From contig JAGABX010000091.1 in the NCBI GenBank assembly GCA_017614395.1, positions 17,980-81,979 on the forward strand: a DNA stretch of 64,000 nucleotides. Direction: 5' to 3'. Numbering within the stretch: position 1 is the first letter of the stretch; the number at the start of each line of letters is the position of its first letter. A model generated the notes under the pieces. It searched no databases and was not told the DNA's origin. It saw only the letters and a list, made by a program, of their open reading frames with translations. The position numbers and the translations under genes were made by a program. This document shows positions 34,051 through 43,678 of this stretch, one piece after another. Source of the stretch: Eubacterium sp. (lineage in GTDB: Bacteria; Bacillota; Clostridia; Lachnospirales; Lachnospiraceae).

Positions 34051-35079
34051 ATGAAAAAATTTAACGGGTTTGAACGGGGAATAAATCTCGGAGGATGGCT
34101 GTCACAATGTGATTACACAAAGGAAACCTACGAGAATTATGTCAAGGCGGACGACCTCAAGCAAATCGCTGCATGGGGCTTGGATCATGTCAGGGTACCG
34201 GTCGATTACAATCTGATCGAGGATGAAGCCGGAAATGACATTGAGGAGGGCTACGGCTATATTGACCGTGTTGTCGGATGGTGTCGGGATAACGGACTCA
34301 ACATGCTCCTTGATCTTCACAAAACCTACGGTTACAGTTTTGATTTCGGCGAGGATGAGGAAGGCTTTTTTGATAATGCCGATTATCAGGAACGATTTTA
34401 TAAGCTGTGGGAGAAATTAGCGTCGCGTTACGGAAAATACAATGACATGATCGCTTTCGAGCTGCTCAACGAGATAACTGACAGGGAGTACATGGAGAAA
34501 TGGAACCGTATAACGAATACGTGTATTGAACGTATCCGCGCGATAGCACCGACGACATACATTCTGACGAGTGGATATTACAACTCCAGTATAGAGTCAT
34601 TGCCGGCATTGGATCCTCCGCATGATGAGTACATTGTCTATACATTCCATTGCTACGAGCCGTTGATTTTTACACATCAGGGCGCGTACTGGGCGCCGGG
34701 CATGAGCACTGATTTTCGTATGTCAATTGATGAGCCGTACCGCGTCATGAAGGAGAATTCAAAAAAGTATCTCTCACAGGTCACCGTCGGATTTGCTGAT
34801 TTTGATCCGGAAGAACGATTCGGTGTTCCGTATTTTGACAAATTCTTCAGCGAGGCCGTGAAGATTGCCGAGGAGAGGAATGTGGCGCTCTACTGCGGCG
34901 AATACGGTGTCATAGACCGGGCCGATCCTCAGGAAATCCTGAAATGGTACAAAATCATTAACAGCGCATTTGAAAAATATGGTATTGCCAGATGCGCATG
35001 GAACTACCGGGGTAAGGATTTCGGATTCGTAGATGACTACATGAAACCCGTTATCGGTGAGATAGTCAAATATCTGTAG
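34051..35079 (+). CDS. Glycoside hydrolase family 5 (endoglucanase-type), cytoplasmic
   Basis: 342 residues. TIM-barrel retaining glycosidase: GINLGGWLSQ near the start, GLDHVRVPVDYNLI, acid/base E141 in FELLNEITD, and nucleophile E284 in LYCGEYGVID. No signal peptide is visible, so it probably acts on imported oligosaccharides rather than on polymer. Substrate (beta-1,4 glucan, mannan or xyloglucan oligomers) cannot be told. Preceded by tandem 13-bp repeats, followed by a degenerate second copy of its last 30 bases, and convergent with a LysR regulator. Fits a plant-fibre lifestyle with the expansin upstream. Confidence 0.9.
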   Translation: MKKFNGFERGINLGGWLSQCDYTKETYENYVKADDLKQIAAWGLDHVRVPVDYNLIEDEAGNDIEEGYGYIDRVVGWCRDNGLNMLLDLHKTYGYSFDFGEDEEGFFDNADYQERFYKLWEKLASRYGKYNDMIAFELLNEITDREYMEKWNRITNTCIERIRAIAPTTYILTSGYYNSSIESLPALDPPHDEYIVYTFHCYEPLIFTHQGAYWAPGMSTDFRMSIDEPYRVMKENSKKYLSQVTVGFADFDPEERFGVPYFDKFFSEAVKIAEERNVALYCGEYGVIDRADPQEILKWYKIINSAFEKYGIARCAWNYRGKDFGFVDDYMKPVIGEIVKYL

Positions 35080-35121
35080 TCTGTATTGTGCGTTATTGAT
35101 GAGATAGTCAACTATCTGTGA
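35050..35121 (+). repeat. Duplicated 3' end of the GH5 gene
   Basis: The last 30 bases of the gene (35050-35079, coding VIGEIVKYL-stop) recur at 35092-35121 (would code VIDEIVNYL-stop) with about 25 of 30 bases identical, 42 bases apart. Confidence 0.75.
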
Positions 35122-35137
35122 TATGTAATATAAAGAG

Positions 35138-36079
35138 TTAAGGATATGCCCTTGTTTTGGTATGTCCTTTTTTCTTTGCGTTGTATTTTTCAATTTCTGT
35201 TTCCAGATCGATTACTGACTGTGTGCGGATCCGGTTATTTCTCAGCAGGGATATTTCTCTCTGAGGCATAACTTCAATCATATCAATGCGAAATACGCTT
35301 CCGTCTTCTATGGCCGGTTGGGCATATTCCCCGGCTATGGCAGCTATTCCCATGTCACTTTCCACAAACGCAAGAGTCTGGCGCATGGTATGGGATTCGA
35401 TATAGGGCTTGAGCATGACTCCGTATTTGGCAAATAACTGGTCGTGAAAAGCATATGTTTCCGTATCCCGGGCAAGTGTTATGATTGGATAATCCACAAG
35501 TTCCTTAATGGATACTTTTCGTCCGTACAGTCTGTCACGAAATGCATTGCCGGCTATCGGTATCTCAATAAAAGTGTAGAGGATTTTTTCACGAAGAACA
35601 GGGTCTGAGCTCTCCGTAGTGGTTATTACGGCAATATCCAGTTCGTTATCGTTTATCAATTGAATGAGCTCAGGAGTTGACGCGTTTCGAAACCGGAGAT
35701 GGATATTTGGATTGGCATGTGAAAAATCACGTATGGGGGGCAGTATCCGGTTTCGCACCGTATAATCCGTTATGCCGGAGGACAAACCGATTGATATTGA
35801 CTGAGTGCTTTCGTTTTTGTACCGTTCCAGAGCCTCCAATCCTGTTGATACCTGTTTGTGCGCTTCGCTGACATATTCGTAGAATATCTCGCCTGCCTCG
35901 GTCAGGGTGACACCGGTGTGGGAACGCTCAAAAAGTTTGCAGCCGAGATTTGCCTCTAAATTGTTGATGCTTCTGGTGAGATTCGGCTGTGAGTTGAGCA
36001 ACACTTTGGCGGCGCGGTTGAAGCTTTTATACCTCGCCACATAGTAGAATATCTGGTAGTAATCAAATGAATTAGACAT
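35138..36079 (-). CDS. LysR-family transcriptional regulator
   Basis: 313 residues. N-terminal winged helix-turn-helix (FYYVARYKSFNRAAKVLLNSQ, SINNLEANLGCKLFERS) and a periplasmic-binding-like effector domain (about 90-300). Start chosen at ATG 36079 (MSNSFDYYQIFYYVARY), with AAAGGCGG five bases upstream; a longer frame to 36115 lacks support. It is divergent from the second chemoreceptor and convergent with GH5. The effector is unknown. Repeats in the divergent intergenic region are candidate binding sites. Confidence 0.92.
   Translation of the reverse strand: MSNSFDYYQIFYYVARYKSFNRAAKVLLNSQPNLTRSINNLEANLGCKLFERSHTGVTLTEAGEIFYEYVSEAHKQVSTGLEALERYKNESTQSISIGLSSGITDYTVRNRILPPIRDFSHANPNIHLRFRNASTPELIQLINDNELDIAVITTTESSDPVLREKILYTFIEIPIAGNAFRDRLYGRKVSIKELVDYPIITLARDTETYAFHDQLFAKYGVMLKPYIESHTMRQTLAFVESDMGIAAIAGEYAQPAIEDGSVFRIDMIEVMPQREISLLRNNRIRTQSVIDLETEIEKYNAKKKGHTKTRAYP
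35141..35172 (+). terminator. Terminator of the GH5 gene, inside the end of the LysR gene
   Basis: AGGATATGCC (35141-35150) pairs with GGTATGTCCT (35159-35168; two G-T pairs), followed by a T-run. It lies in the last codons of the convergent LysR gene. Confidence 0.75.
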
Positions 36080-36168
36080 AAAAACCGCCTTTCTGAATGT
36101 GAATTCCGAACACAAGTTACATAGGAGCGTTTTTTTGAAACAGAATTACGTATCGGTGTTGATTAGGG

Positions 36169-36197
36169 TTATATCATATTGGTATAACATTATATCA
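36169..36197. promoter_or_regulatory. Candidate regulator site: TTATATCA repeats two helical turns apart
   Basis: TTATATCA occurs at 36169-36176 and 36190-36197, 21 bases apart, between the divergent LysR gene and chemoreceptor gene. A TATAAT at 36230-36235 without a clear -35 lies 33 bases downstream, suggesting activator control of the chemoreceptor. Confidence 0.4.
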
Positions 36198-36324
36198 AAT
36201 TAAGTCTATTTTTTCAACCCTTTTTCGTGTATAATGTTTCATATGTGGATAAAAAGTTTGAAGCTTCAGATTTTCGGACTTTTTCATTGATTACCCGCAA
36301 TTTGGGGAAACAGGAGGTATTAGA

Positions 36325-38043
36325 ATGGGGGAGAACAAGCATAACCGCAAACTGGTGTCGAAGGTCATTTATATCGCGATCGGAGCGGTAGTCGTTGTTG
36401 CAGCAACACTTACGGTGTTCAGCGCATTTAAAACATCGACAGCCTATCATGAGACCGTAGAGGAAATGCTGAAGGTTGCCTGTGAACAGCTGCAGAGTGA
36501 GATGAGCAGTGTCTGGGACGGCGACTGGTCAGCGCAGGACGATCATTTGTTCAAGGGCGAACAGGATGTAACTGAGGAATATGAGAAAATACTGGATAAC
36601 CTGAATGGCCAAACAGGCCTGCAGTACACACTCTTTTTCGGGGATACACGTTATGTAACGACGACCAAGGATGAAACAGGGAAGAAAACCACCGGAACCA
36701 AGGCTTCCGAGAAGGTCATCAGTGAGGTGCTCACCGGAGGTCAGGAGTATTTCGCTACAAATGTGGATATAGGTGGGACAAAATATTTTGCATACTATGC
36801 ACCTATGACCAATTCTGACGGCAAGGTTGCCGGTATGGTATTTGCCGGACGTCCGAGTGAGGATGTGGAAGGAGAGGTCAGAGGCGTAATCATCTTTATG
36901 ATCATTTTGGCCGTAGGTTTGGTTGCTGTCATGGCAATAGCCGGGCTGTTGGTAGCTGCGCGTGTTTCCAGAATGATGAAAAATGTTGCCGGCGAGCTTG
37001 ATGAATTGTCACGAGGCAAGCTTGATTTGAATATTGAGGAGGCTGCCATAGCCCGCAAGGACGAGGTGGGAATGATCGCCGAGGGTGCGAGAAACCTCAG
37101 TGAGCAACTCGGACATGTCATCCGCACAACGAAGGATATGTCAGACGAGATACAAAGTGCAGGTGCCAGTCTTTCGAACTCTTCTGTTCAGGCGTATGAG
37201 GCGTCGGGTCAGATCACGAAGGCTGTGGATGATATCAGCAACGGCGCGATCAGTCAGGCTGAGAGCATGCAGGATGCAGCGAACAATACGGATACGATCG
37301 CAGAGAATATTGAGATAATTTCAGCAAATGTCAATGAGCTGGATACATCCTCGTCAGATATGAAACATGCCTGTGAGCAGGCAATGGAGGCTCTCGGAAA
37401 ACTCATTGAGTCCAGTAACGAGGTTCAGGAGTCGGTTCGGGAGATCGGCGAGACGATAACATCAACCAACAAATCGGCAGAGGCTATCAGCGAGTTTACG
37501 CAGGCGATCAATGCTATCGCTACCCAGACAAATCTTCTGTCGTTGAATGCGTCCATCGAGGCGGCGCGCGCAGGAGAGGCGGGTAAAGGATTCGCGGTAG
37601 TTGCCGGCGAGATCGGTGGATTGGCTGAGCAGTCCAGTAATTCCGCAGATGAAATTAAAAAGATTGTTGATCAGCTCGTTTCGGATTCGTCGCGAAGCGT
37701 TGAGGTTCTGCAGAAACTGAATGAGAGTTTTGAAACCCAGTCAGAGCAGATGAACGGAACGCGCGAGAACATGGAGGGTATGGTATCCAATGTAGATATT
37801 GTTGCTAAAAACTCAGAGAGCATCGCGTCGAGGATTGACGGTCTGAGAGATGCCAAAAATCAGCTTGAATCGATTATTTCGGATTTGTCCGCTATTTCAG
37901 AGGAGAACGCTGCGGCTTCCGAGCAGACAAACGCTTCCATGGCGGAATTGAATAACACGTTTGCTATAATCTCCGATGAGGCCGGTAAACTTGAGAGCAT
38001 GGCTACAGAGCTTACCGACACGATCAGTTATTTTAACGGCTGA
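36325..38043 (+). CDS. Methyl-accepting chemotaxis protein (Cache sensor)
   Basis: 572 residues. Membrane helix about 10-33, extracytoplasmic single-Cache-like sensor of about 150 residues ([36 protein letters not shown]), second helix about 188-212, HAMP ([20 protein letters not shown]), and a full signalling domain with hairpin tip [21 protein letters not shown] and [23 protein letters not shown] precedes ATG 36325. Regulated perhaps by the divergent LysR protein. Its domain layout differs from the chemoreceptor at 31582 only in the sensor. Confidence 0.93.
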   Translation: MGENKHNRKLVSKVIYIAIGAVVVVAATLTVFSAFKTSTAYHETVEEMLKVACEQLQSEMSSVWDGDWSAQDDHLFKGEQDVTEEYEKILDNLNGQTGLQYTLFFGDTRYVTTTKDETGKKTTGTKASEKVISEVLTGGQEYFATNVDIGGTKYFAYYAPMTNSDGKVAGMVFAGRPSEDVEGEVRGVIIFMIILAVGLVAVMAIAGLLVAARVSRMMKNVAGELDELSRGKLDLNIEEAAIARKDEVGMIAEGARNLSEQLGHVIRTTKDMSDEIQSAGASLSNSSVQAYEASGQITKAVDDISNGAISQAESMQDAANNTDTIAENIEIISANVNELDTSSSDMKHACEQAMEALGKLIESSNEVQESVREIGETITSTNKSAEAISEFTQAINAIATQTNLLSLNASIEAARAGEAGKGFAVVAGEIGGLAEQSSNSADEIKKIVDQLVSDSSRSVEVLQKLNESFETQSEQMNGTRENMEGMVSNVDIVAKNSESIASRIDGLRDAKNQLESIISDLSAISEENAAASEQTNASMAELNNTFAIISDEAGKLESMATELTDTISYFNG

Positions 38044-38097
38044 TCGTCCATAACTTATGCCAGGGCGGGTGAGAACCTGCTCTCCCCTTTCAATACA

Positions 38098-38137
38098 ACA
38101 GGGATTCCCAGACACCGGGAATCCCTGTATCCTGTTT
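38098..38137 (+). terminator. Strong hairpin after the second chemoreceptor gene
   Basis: A perfect 12-bp stem ACAGGGATTCCC (38098-38109) / GGGAATCCCTGT (38117-38128), loop of 7; the T-run (GTTTT at 38133-38137) is set back by a few bases, so termination may be incomplete and the glycosylase gene could be read through. Confidence 0.7.
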
Positions 38138-38153
38138 TAGTAGGTAATAATCT

Positions 38154-38975
38154 ATGTATGAAATGATTGTCACGGATGATTTCGATTTAGATCTGATCGC
38201 GGAAAGCGGTCAATGTTTCAGATGGAAAAAACTTGACGAAAACATATATAGGATTCCATATCGTTCAAAGTGTTTAGATATATACTATGCAGGAGACGGC
38301 AGATATGAACTGTCATGTGACGATGATGAATTTGACAGTATCTGGCGTGATTATTTTGATTTGGAAACCTGTTATGCCGATATCAGGACACGTATAAACA
38401 AGGCGGATGATCCGTTTTTGTTTGGAGCATGCGAGTACGGCAGGGGAATCAGGATACTGCGACAGGATCCGTGGGAAACACTGATCAGTTTTATTATTTC
38501 ACAGAACAGGAATATTCCCGCTATTAAAAAAAGCATTGAACTGTTGTGTGAAGCGGCAGGCAAAACCGGCAGGTCTGCGGATGGAAATTCATATTATGTT
38601 TTTCCTGCGCCGGAGGACATTCTGTCGTTAAGTGAAAATGATTTATCAGAATGCAGATTGGGATATCGATGCAGATATGTTCATGAGGCGGCAAAATCAG
38701 TGGCACAGGGTGATATCGATTTGTATGGATTGATAAACTCGCCCGGGGTTGAAACCATAAATTCGCTGACCTCCATATGCGGAGTGGGAGCGAAGGTTGC
38801 GAATTGCGTGTCGCTGTTCGGCCTGCACCATATCGACGCATTTCCGATTGATGTATGGATAAAACGGATTTTGGAGAACGAGTATCCGGATGGGTATCCG
38901 ATGGAAAAATACAGCCCATATAACGGTGTTTATCAGCAGTATATGTTTTATTACTATAGGGATGCGCATGAATGA
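38154..38975 (+). CDS. 8-oxoguanine DNA glycosylase, OGG1-like (HhH-GPD)
   Basis: 273 residues. Removes oxidised guanine and nicks the strand. N-terminal OGG domain (SGQCFRWKKLDEN), helix-hairpin-helix GVGAKVANCV with catalytic K214, and D233 in HIDAFPIDVWIKR. QDPWETLISFIISQNRNIPAI is the typical minor-groove probe region. The end YNGVYQQYMFYYYR matches bacterial Ogg-like proteins. Convergent with the transglutaminase-protein gene; 57 bases separate the stops. Confidence 0.92.
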   Translation: MYEMIVTDDFDLDLIAESGQCFRWKKLDENIYRIPYRSKCLDIYYAGDGRYELSCDDDEFDSIWRDYFDLETCYADIRTRINKADDPFLFGACEYGRGIRILRQDPWETLISFIISQNRNIPAIKKSIELLCEAAGKTGRSADGNSYYVFPAPEDILSLSENDLSECRLGYRCRYVHEAAKSVAQGDIDLYGLINSPGVETINSLTSICGVGAKVANCVSLFGLHHIDAFPIDVWIKRILENEYPDGYPMEKYSPYNGVYQQYMFYYYRDAHE

Positions 38976-39032
38976 AATCTCTCATTGTTCTATCAGTTAT
39001 CGGTCGTGAACATACCTGTTTCATACTACGTC

Positions 39033-41285
39033 TTATTTTATACTGCGCAGCTTGAATTTGTACCAGAAATAATATCTTCCTTTTTCCTGTTTTAAAAAGT
39101 TCATCAAATCCTGCTGATCATTTATCGCTGTATTCAGACTGCCTTCACCCACAGGCTTACCGGCATATGCGATGAGTTCACATTCAACCAAAAAGTCCAA
39201 TGCGCTGTCGGGTATTTTTTCATTTGTTCTGTTATGGAATTCTTCTATTGTTTCTCCCTGTTTCAGTTTGTATCCTAAAAAGCTCAGAATGTTATAATTC
39301 CTTTTGCAGACTGCACTGAACCGGTCTGCAGTGCTTAACCGTTTGTAACGTGCGGATGTCAATGCCCTGTCTATGATGAAAAATGCTAAAACAGCCATTA
39401 TCAGAACAATCACACAAATAATGATAATACTCCAATTAAAATCCGTGGATTTATTTACGGGTTCCGTATCCTGAGTGGTTTGCTCCGGTAATACATTTTC
39501 CGGCTGAACCGGCGGGGTTACAACCCGGTCGGGGTTTTGGTCCGTATCATTTGAAACACTCCATGATACACGCCGCTTTTTACCCGGCGTTGGCTCAAAC
39601 GAGATCCATCCTACCCCGTCTATATATGCTTCGGGCCATGCGTGGCTCATGCTGGATTTGACCTCTGTTGTATCACTTCCACCCTTTTTCACGCGGAATC
39701 CCTGCACATATCTGGCCGGAATCCCGATGCTTCTGGCCATCAAAACAAATGCAGTCGCAAAATAACTGCAATAGCCCTCTTGTTTCTTAAACAGAAAATC
39801 ATCTAAAAACAATTCAGGTGTTGTTATTTCCTCCGGCAAAACTCCCGGTGATGTTGTATAATGAAATGCGCTCAGGGCAGTCTCTATCCGGCACAGGCGG
39901 TCGTAACCGGTTTCCGCGCCGTTTGTTAATTTCCGCAGATATTCGGATGCGTTTGATGATATTTGTGTATCCGGCAGGTAGTATTTATATATTCTGTTTT
40001 TATATTCCGAATATGCCGTAAATGATGCATCGGAAACACCGGAGCCTCGTCCGTCGGTGTTTTGTCTGGAGGTATCCTGTGATTCGTACATCGCCCTTGT
40101 AACCTCCCAGCTTTTTTCATCAGGGGCAGGAGCGGTACGCAGTAATTCAGTGAAAACGGCATGGTCATTGTTTGTTCTGTAGAACGGAATTGTATACTCC
40201 GTTCCGGTCTCCATGATCTCATCTGCTATCAGATTCCCGCCTGTCTGTGAATAACCCTTATCATCGATATGATCCCATCGTGGCATGGCTTTGATCGGGG
40301 TAAAAATGTATGACGAATTAAAATCCTCAAATTTGATTTTCAGATTAACCTTACGCAGATAGTCTGACATATTATCCGGATCGTAATTATTTACCGCACA
40401 GAGAGTTTCAATAACATCTAAAATGTCATCCCTGTTTTCCTCTGTATATGTATCTGTCCAGTTTCGTCCGTCAAATGAATCCATAACCTTTCCGCGCAGG
40501 TATACCGCCTGTCCCGGATCGTTTTTTTCGGACATAGTCATGACCGTGTCATCTGTGTCGGAGAGATTGCCCATGAAACTGCCGCTTTCGGAGAATCCGA
40601 CAACGGCGTCATATTCCTCGTCAGGTCCCGTAAACAACCGTCCCACCCATTTGATAGCGTCGGTCGTGCCCTCCCATATACGTACAGCGAAATTCCAGTC
40701 ATAGGGCTTTTCGGGAGCGGGGGCGAAATAAACAGCTACTCCCAAAACTATCAGGAACGGTGCTATTGATACCATATGCCCTGCTTTGTCGGAATAACCG
40801 TGCTTTTTCCAATGCTGCTGAATCTCCCCGGTCACGAACAGTACCGGCAAAAATATGGCGAGATCAACTATGAGTTTGTCAGTTGCAGGGTAGTATATCA
40901 TAATCAAAACAAGCGCGGTGATCATAGCGATTGAAAAACAGCCTGCTGCTATTCGCGAGGATACCCATAGCCAGCCGACAAAAAATCCGACTAATCCTGC
41001 AACGACAGACCAGATCAAAAATCTGCCGTTCCATAGAAATTCTCCCCATTCCCGGGAGGGACGGATCAACAGCAGAGCGGCGCAGAACACTGCGATAATT
41101 GCCGGAATCAGATATTTTATCCTGTTTTTCCAATATTTTAATAACAGACAGATTCCGAGAGTGGCTAATGCGCATAAATAGAAAACTGCTTTTTTTTCAG
41201 GACATGACAGATACTCTTCACCGGAGTTCAGAGCAAGCAGGCATAACGGAACCATATAGAGCAGATCGTGCAGAATTTGAGCCAT
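39033..41285 (-). CDS. Transglutaminase-like membrane protein (TgpA type)
   Basis: 750 residues. Six or so membrane helices in the first 200 residues, an extracytoplasmic region holding a transglutaminase-like core (EGYCSYFATAFVLMARSIGIPARYVQGF with C506, MSHAWPEAYIDGVGWISFEPTP with His and Asp), a late membrane helix (about 600-625) and a cytoplasmic DUF4129-like tail. ATG 41285 has GGGAGGTG upstream and overlaps the stop of the DUF58 gene by one base; a longer frame to 41324 is unlikely. Third gene of a MoxR-DUF58-transglutaminase operon, a conserved set of unknown exact role linked to envelope or chaperone functions. Confidence 0.92.
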   Translation of the reverse strand: MAQILHDLLYMVPLCLLALNSGEEYLSCPEKKAVFYLCALATLGICLLLKYWKNRIKYLIPAIIAVFCAALLLIRPSREWGEFLWNGRFLIWSVVAGLVGFFVGWLWVSSRIAAGCFSIAMITALVLIMIYYPATDKLIVDLAIFLPVLFVTGEIQQHWKKHGYSDKAGHMVSIAPFLIVLGVAVYFAPAPEKPYDWNFAVRIWEGTTDAIKWVGRLFTGPDEEYDAVVGFSESGSFMGNLSDTDDTVMTMSEKNDPGQAVYLRGKVMDSFDGRNWTDTYTEENRDDILDVIETLCAVNNYDPDNMSDYLRKVNLKIKFEDFNSSYIFTPIKAMPRWDHIDDKGYSQTGGNLIADEIMETGTEYTIPFYRTNNDHAVFTELLRTAPAPDEKSWEVTRAMYESQDTSRQNTDGRGSGVSDASFTAYSEYKNRIYKYYLPDTQISSNASEYLRKLTNGAETGYDRLCRIETALSAFHYTTSPGVLPEEITTPELFLDDFLFKKQEGYCSYFATAFVLMARSIGIPARYVQGFRVKKGGSDTTEVKSSMSHAWPEAYIDGVGWISFEPTPGKKRRVSWSVSNDTDQNPDRVVTPPVQPENVLPEQTTQDTEPVNKSTDFNWSIIIICVIVLIMAVLAFFIIDRALTSARYKRLSTADRFSAVCKRNYNILSFLGYKLKQGETIEEFHNRTNEKIPDSALDFLVECELIAYAGKPVGEGSLNTAINDQQDLMNFLKQEKGRYYFWYKFKLRSIK

Positions 41286-42445
41286 CAGATCACCTCCCTT
41301 ATGTCCGCGTTTTTGGGAATGCATCTGATAATAACACCCGGTATCACGGGAACAGTCATGCCTTCAGAAACGTCTCTGACCAGATAGACTACCGTGAGTA
41401 CGCCGTTCTCATGGAGACGTTTCGCCAGATTGTATATCTCTTCCGACCAGTCACGGAGAACCATAAAAACGGTTTTGCAGCGGAATATTTCAGGTCTTGA
41501 ACCCGCCTCGCCCATGAGCATTTCCTCGGTAACATCCTCACGAAATGCCACAGCCGACATCTGTTCATAATAGGCATTGAAATAATCTATTCCGAATACA
41601 CTGATTTCACTCAGCCTTCCTGAGATATGGTACGAGTACACAGGAGTATTCTTTTTCGCGAAAAACAATGTCAGCGCGATCGCGGTCTCAAGCATTTTAT
41701 TCTCAACCGGAATGTATTCCATGTTATCGCCGCTGATCCGGTGAGTCCCTAACAGGATGCCTATGCCGACGCGTTCTTCGCCTATGCGTTTATGAACTAA
41801 CAGCTCACCGCTCCTGGCCGTGGCCTTCCAGTTAACTAATCGAGGATCGTCTCCGAACTCATATTTACGCACGGTAACATCTCTCTCTGTCCGATTGATA
41901 CGGGAATCGCGGGCAGATGTTTGTGAGAGGCTGATACTTCTGATTTCGGTGAGCTCAACAATGTCCGGTTTCACGACGACACGACGAGCCTCTTTGTTAT
42001 GATAGGAGATGCGGAATAATCGGAAAAAGTCAACCAGTTCAACTGTTTTGATTCCTATTTCATATTCCCCGCGGTATTTGCAGTTCAAACCGGTCTGCAT
42101 GCGTATGTCGGTATGGGGCAGAAACTCGTATTCAACCCCGTCATCTAAACCTATTATGGTGGAAAAAGAAGAATAAAACCTGACCCTGACACTCACAAAT
42201 CCGAAATGAAATTCATTTGCAAGAATGAAATGAAATGGCGTGATATGATTTGCGGTCAGATGCTTTTTATCAGGCTCCTGATATATATGGAAAAAGAAAT
42301 AGACGAGTATTAAATAAATCAGACTGATAACCGGAATAAAAGTGAATAGCGCAAAAAAGCCATAGCTGACGGGACCTCCGAAAAAGCTGATCCCAACTAA
42401 TGACAGAATCCACAATATGGCTAAAACCACGCGATTTCGTTTCAT
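41285..42445 (-). CDS. DUF58 membrane protein
   Basis: 386 residues. Two membrane helices near the N-terminus (about 5-55) and a DUF58/von Willebrand-like domain with the signature GDDPRLVNWKATARSGELLVHKR. Partner of MoxR ATPases in this operon type. ATG 42445 is chosen because AAAGGA lies five bases upstream; the frame extends to 42514 but there is no ribosome-binding site there and the extra residues are not hydrophobic. Confidence 0.9.
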   Translation of the reverse strand: MKRNRVVLAILWILSLVGISFFGGPVSYGFFALFTFIPVISLIYLILVYFFFHIYQEPDKKHLTANHITPFHFILANEFHFGFVSVRVRFYSSFSTIIGLDDGVEYEFLPHTDIRMQTGLNCKYRGEYEIGIKTVELVDFFRLFRISYHNKEARRVVVKPDIVELTEIRSISLSQTSARDSRINRTERDVTVRKYEFGDDPRLVNWKATARSGELLVHKRIGEERVGIGILLGTHRISGDNMEYIPVENKMLETAIALTLFFAKKNTPVYSYHISGRLSEISVFGIDYFNAYYEQMSAVAFREDVTEEMLMGEAGSRPEIFRCKTVFMVLRDWSEEIYNLAKRLHENGVLTVVYLVRDVSEGMTVPVIPGVIIRCIPKNADIREVI

Positions 42446-42529
42446 TATGATCCTTTGCAGACAGACTGCCGGAAGCAACGGGCGTTGCAAGATCTTCTGC
42501 TGCTCCCGGGGCATCTGCCGGAGGCTTGA

Positions 42530-43450
42530 TTAATTCATCGGAATAGTTGCTTTTGAAAGTATGCCCGACAACAATCTGTCGACATCATCGTTTCTGATCT
42601 TGGCCTCCGGTGTCAGGCTCAGCCTGTGGTGGAGTACATTGATTGCAACTGCCTTTACGTCATCGGGCTTTACAAAATCTCTGTCAGATATGAAAGCTCT
42701 CGCCTGTGAAGCCCTGATGAGAGCGAGCATTGCTCTGGGACTGGCGCCCAGTACAAAACTGTTTTCCTCTCGTGACAGCCTCACTATATCCTGAATGTAA
42801 ACTATGATATTATCGCTGATCGTGACTTTTTCTACCTTTTCACGGATGTTTATGATATCCGCTGCTGTGCAAACGCCCTGAACCGTTTCCACTGTTTTTC
42901 CCGACAAAAAGTTTTTCGCGAGACGGAACTCCTCATCGTTTTCGGGATATCCTATGGAGAGCCGCATCATGAAACGATCCATCTGCGCCTCAGGCAGAGG
43001 ATAGGTGCCGAGAAATTCCACCGGGTTTTGAGTGGCGATGACCATGAACGGCTGTGGAAGCGGGTACGTTTCCCCGTCAACCGTCACCCTGCCCTCTGCC
43101 ATGGCTTCGAGGAGGCTGGCCTGGGTTTTCGGTGAGGTTCTGTTAATCTCATCAGCCAAAATGATCTGGTGCATCACTGCGCCCTCGCGGTATGAAAAAT
43201 CACCGGTTTTAGGGTTGTAGACGGAGGTCCCTACGACATCTCCGGGGAGAGTGTCCGGTGTGAACTGTATTCGTCCGAAATCACATTCCATTGAATTTGC
43301 CAGTATTCTGGCCAGTGTGGTTTTACCGACTCCGGGAACGTCCTCCAACAGTACGTGTCCCCCTGCGAGCAGGCATATCAGGAGGTTCTCCGCAACCTTC
43401 TCCTGTCCGACAAAGTATTCTCTGATCTGGTTTTTAAGTTTTTTTATCAT
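42530..43450 (-). CDS. MoxR-family AAA ATPase
   Basis: 306 residues. Walker A GVPGVGKTTLARIL (about 38-46), Walker B IILADEINRTSPKTQASLLEAM, sensor 1 MVIATQNPVEFLGTYPLPEAQ with arginine-finger region MDRFMMRL, and a lid domain (GASPRAMLALIRASQARA). Likely a chaperone assembling or activating the DUF58 and transglutaminase partners encoded downstream (family knowledge). Start preceded by GAGGT; consensus promoter upstream. Confidence 0.94.
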   Translation of the reverse strand: MIKKLKNQIREYFVGQEKVAENLLICLLAGGHVLLEDVPGVGKTTLARILANSMECDFGRIQFTPDTLPGDVVGTSVYNPKTGDFSYREGAVMHQIILADEINRTSPKTQASLLEAMAEGRVTVDGETYPLPQPFMVIATQNPVEFLGTYPLPEAQMDRFMMRLSIGYPENDEEFRLAKNFLSGKTVETVQGVCTAADIINIREKVEKVTISDNIIVYIQDIVRLSREENSFVLGASPRAMLALIRASQARAFISDRDFVKPDDVKAVAINVLHHRLSLTPEAKIRNDDVDRLLSGILSKATIPMN

Positions 43451-43484
43451 TTGTACAGTACCTCGTTTTTATTTGGATGTTTCT

Positions 43485-43513
43485 ATTATACTTTGTATGC
43501 CGTTTTTTTTCAA
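43485..43513 (-). promoter_or_regulatory. Promoter of the MoxR operon
   Basis: Minus strand: TTGAAA (43513-43508), 17 bases, TATAAT (43490-43485). Confidence 0.8.
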
Positions 43514-43571
43514 GGGGAAAAGTAATACTGTAGAAACCATATTGTTCGAAGCCATATTTTTTTTCGATTTC

Positions 43572-43600
43572 TTGACTATTCGAAACAATTATGGTAAAAT
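43572..43600 (+). promoter_or_regulatory. Promoter of the cardiolipin synthase gene
   Basis: TTGACT (43572-43577), 17 bases, TAAAAT (43595-43600), extended -10 TGG at 43592-43594. Confidence 0.75.
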
Positions 43601-43678
43601 ACTATCGTTTTTATCAGTAAACTCGCGTGAGAAAAACACATTTTGATCAGCGGGTATAATATGTGGGGGAATTTCAGT

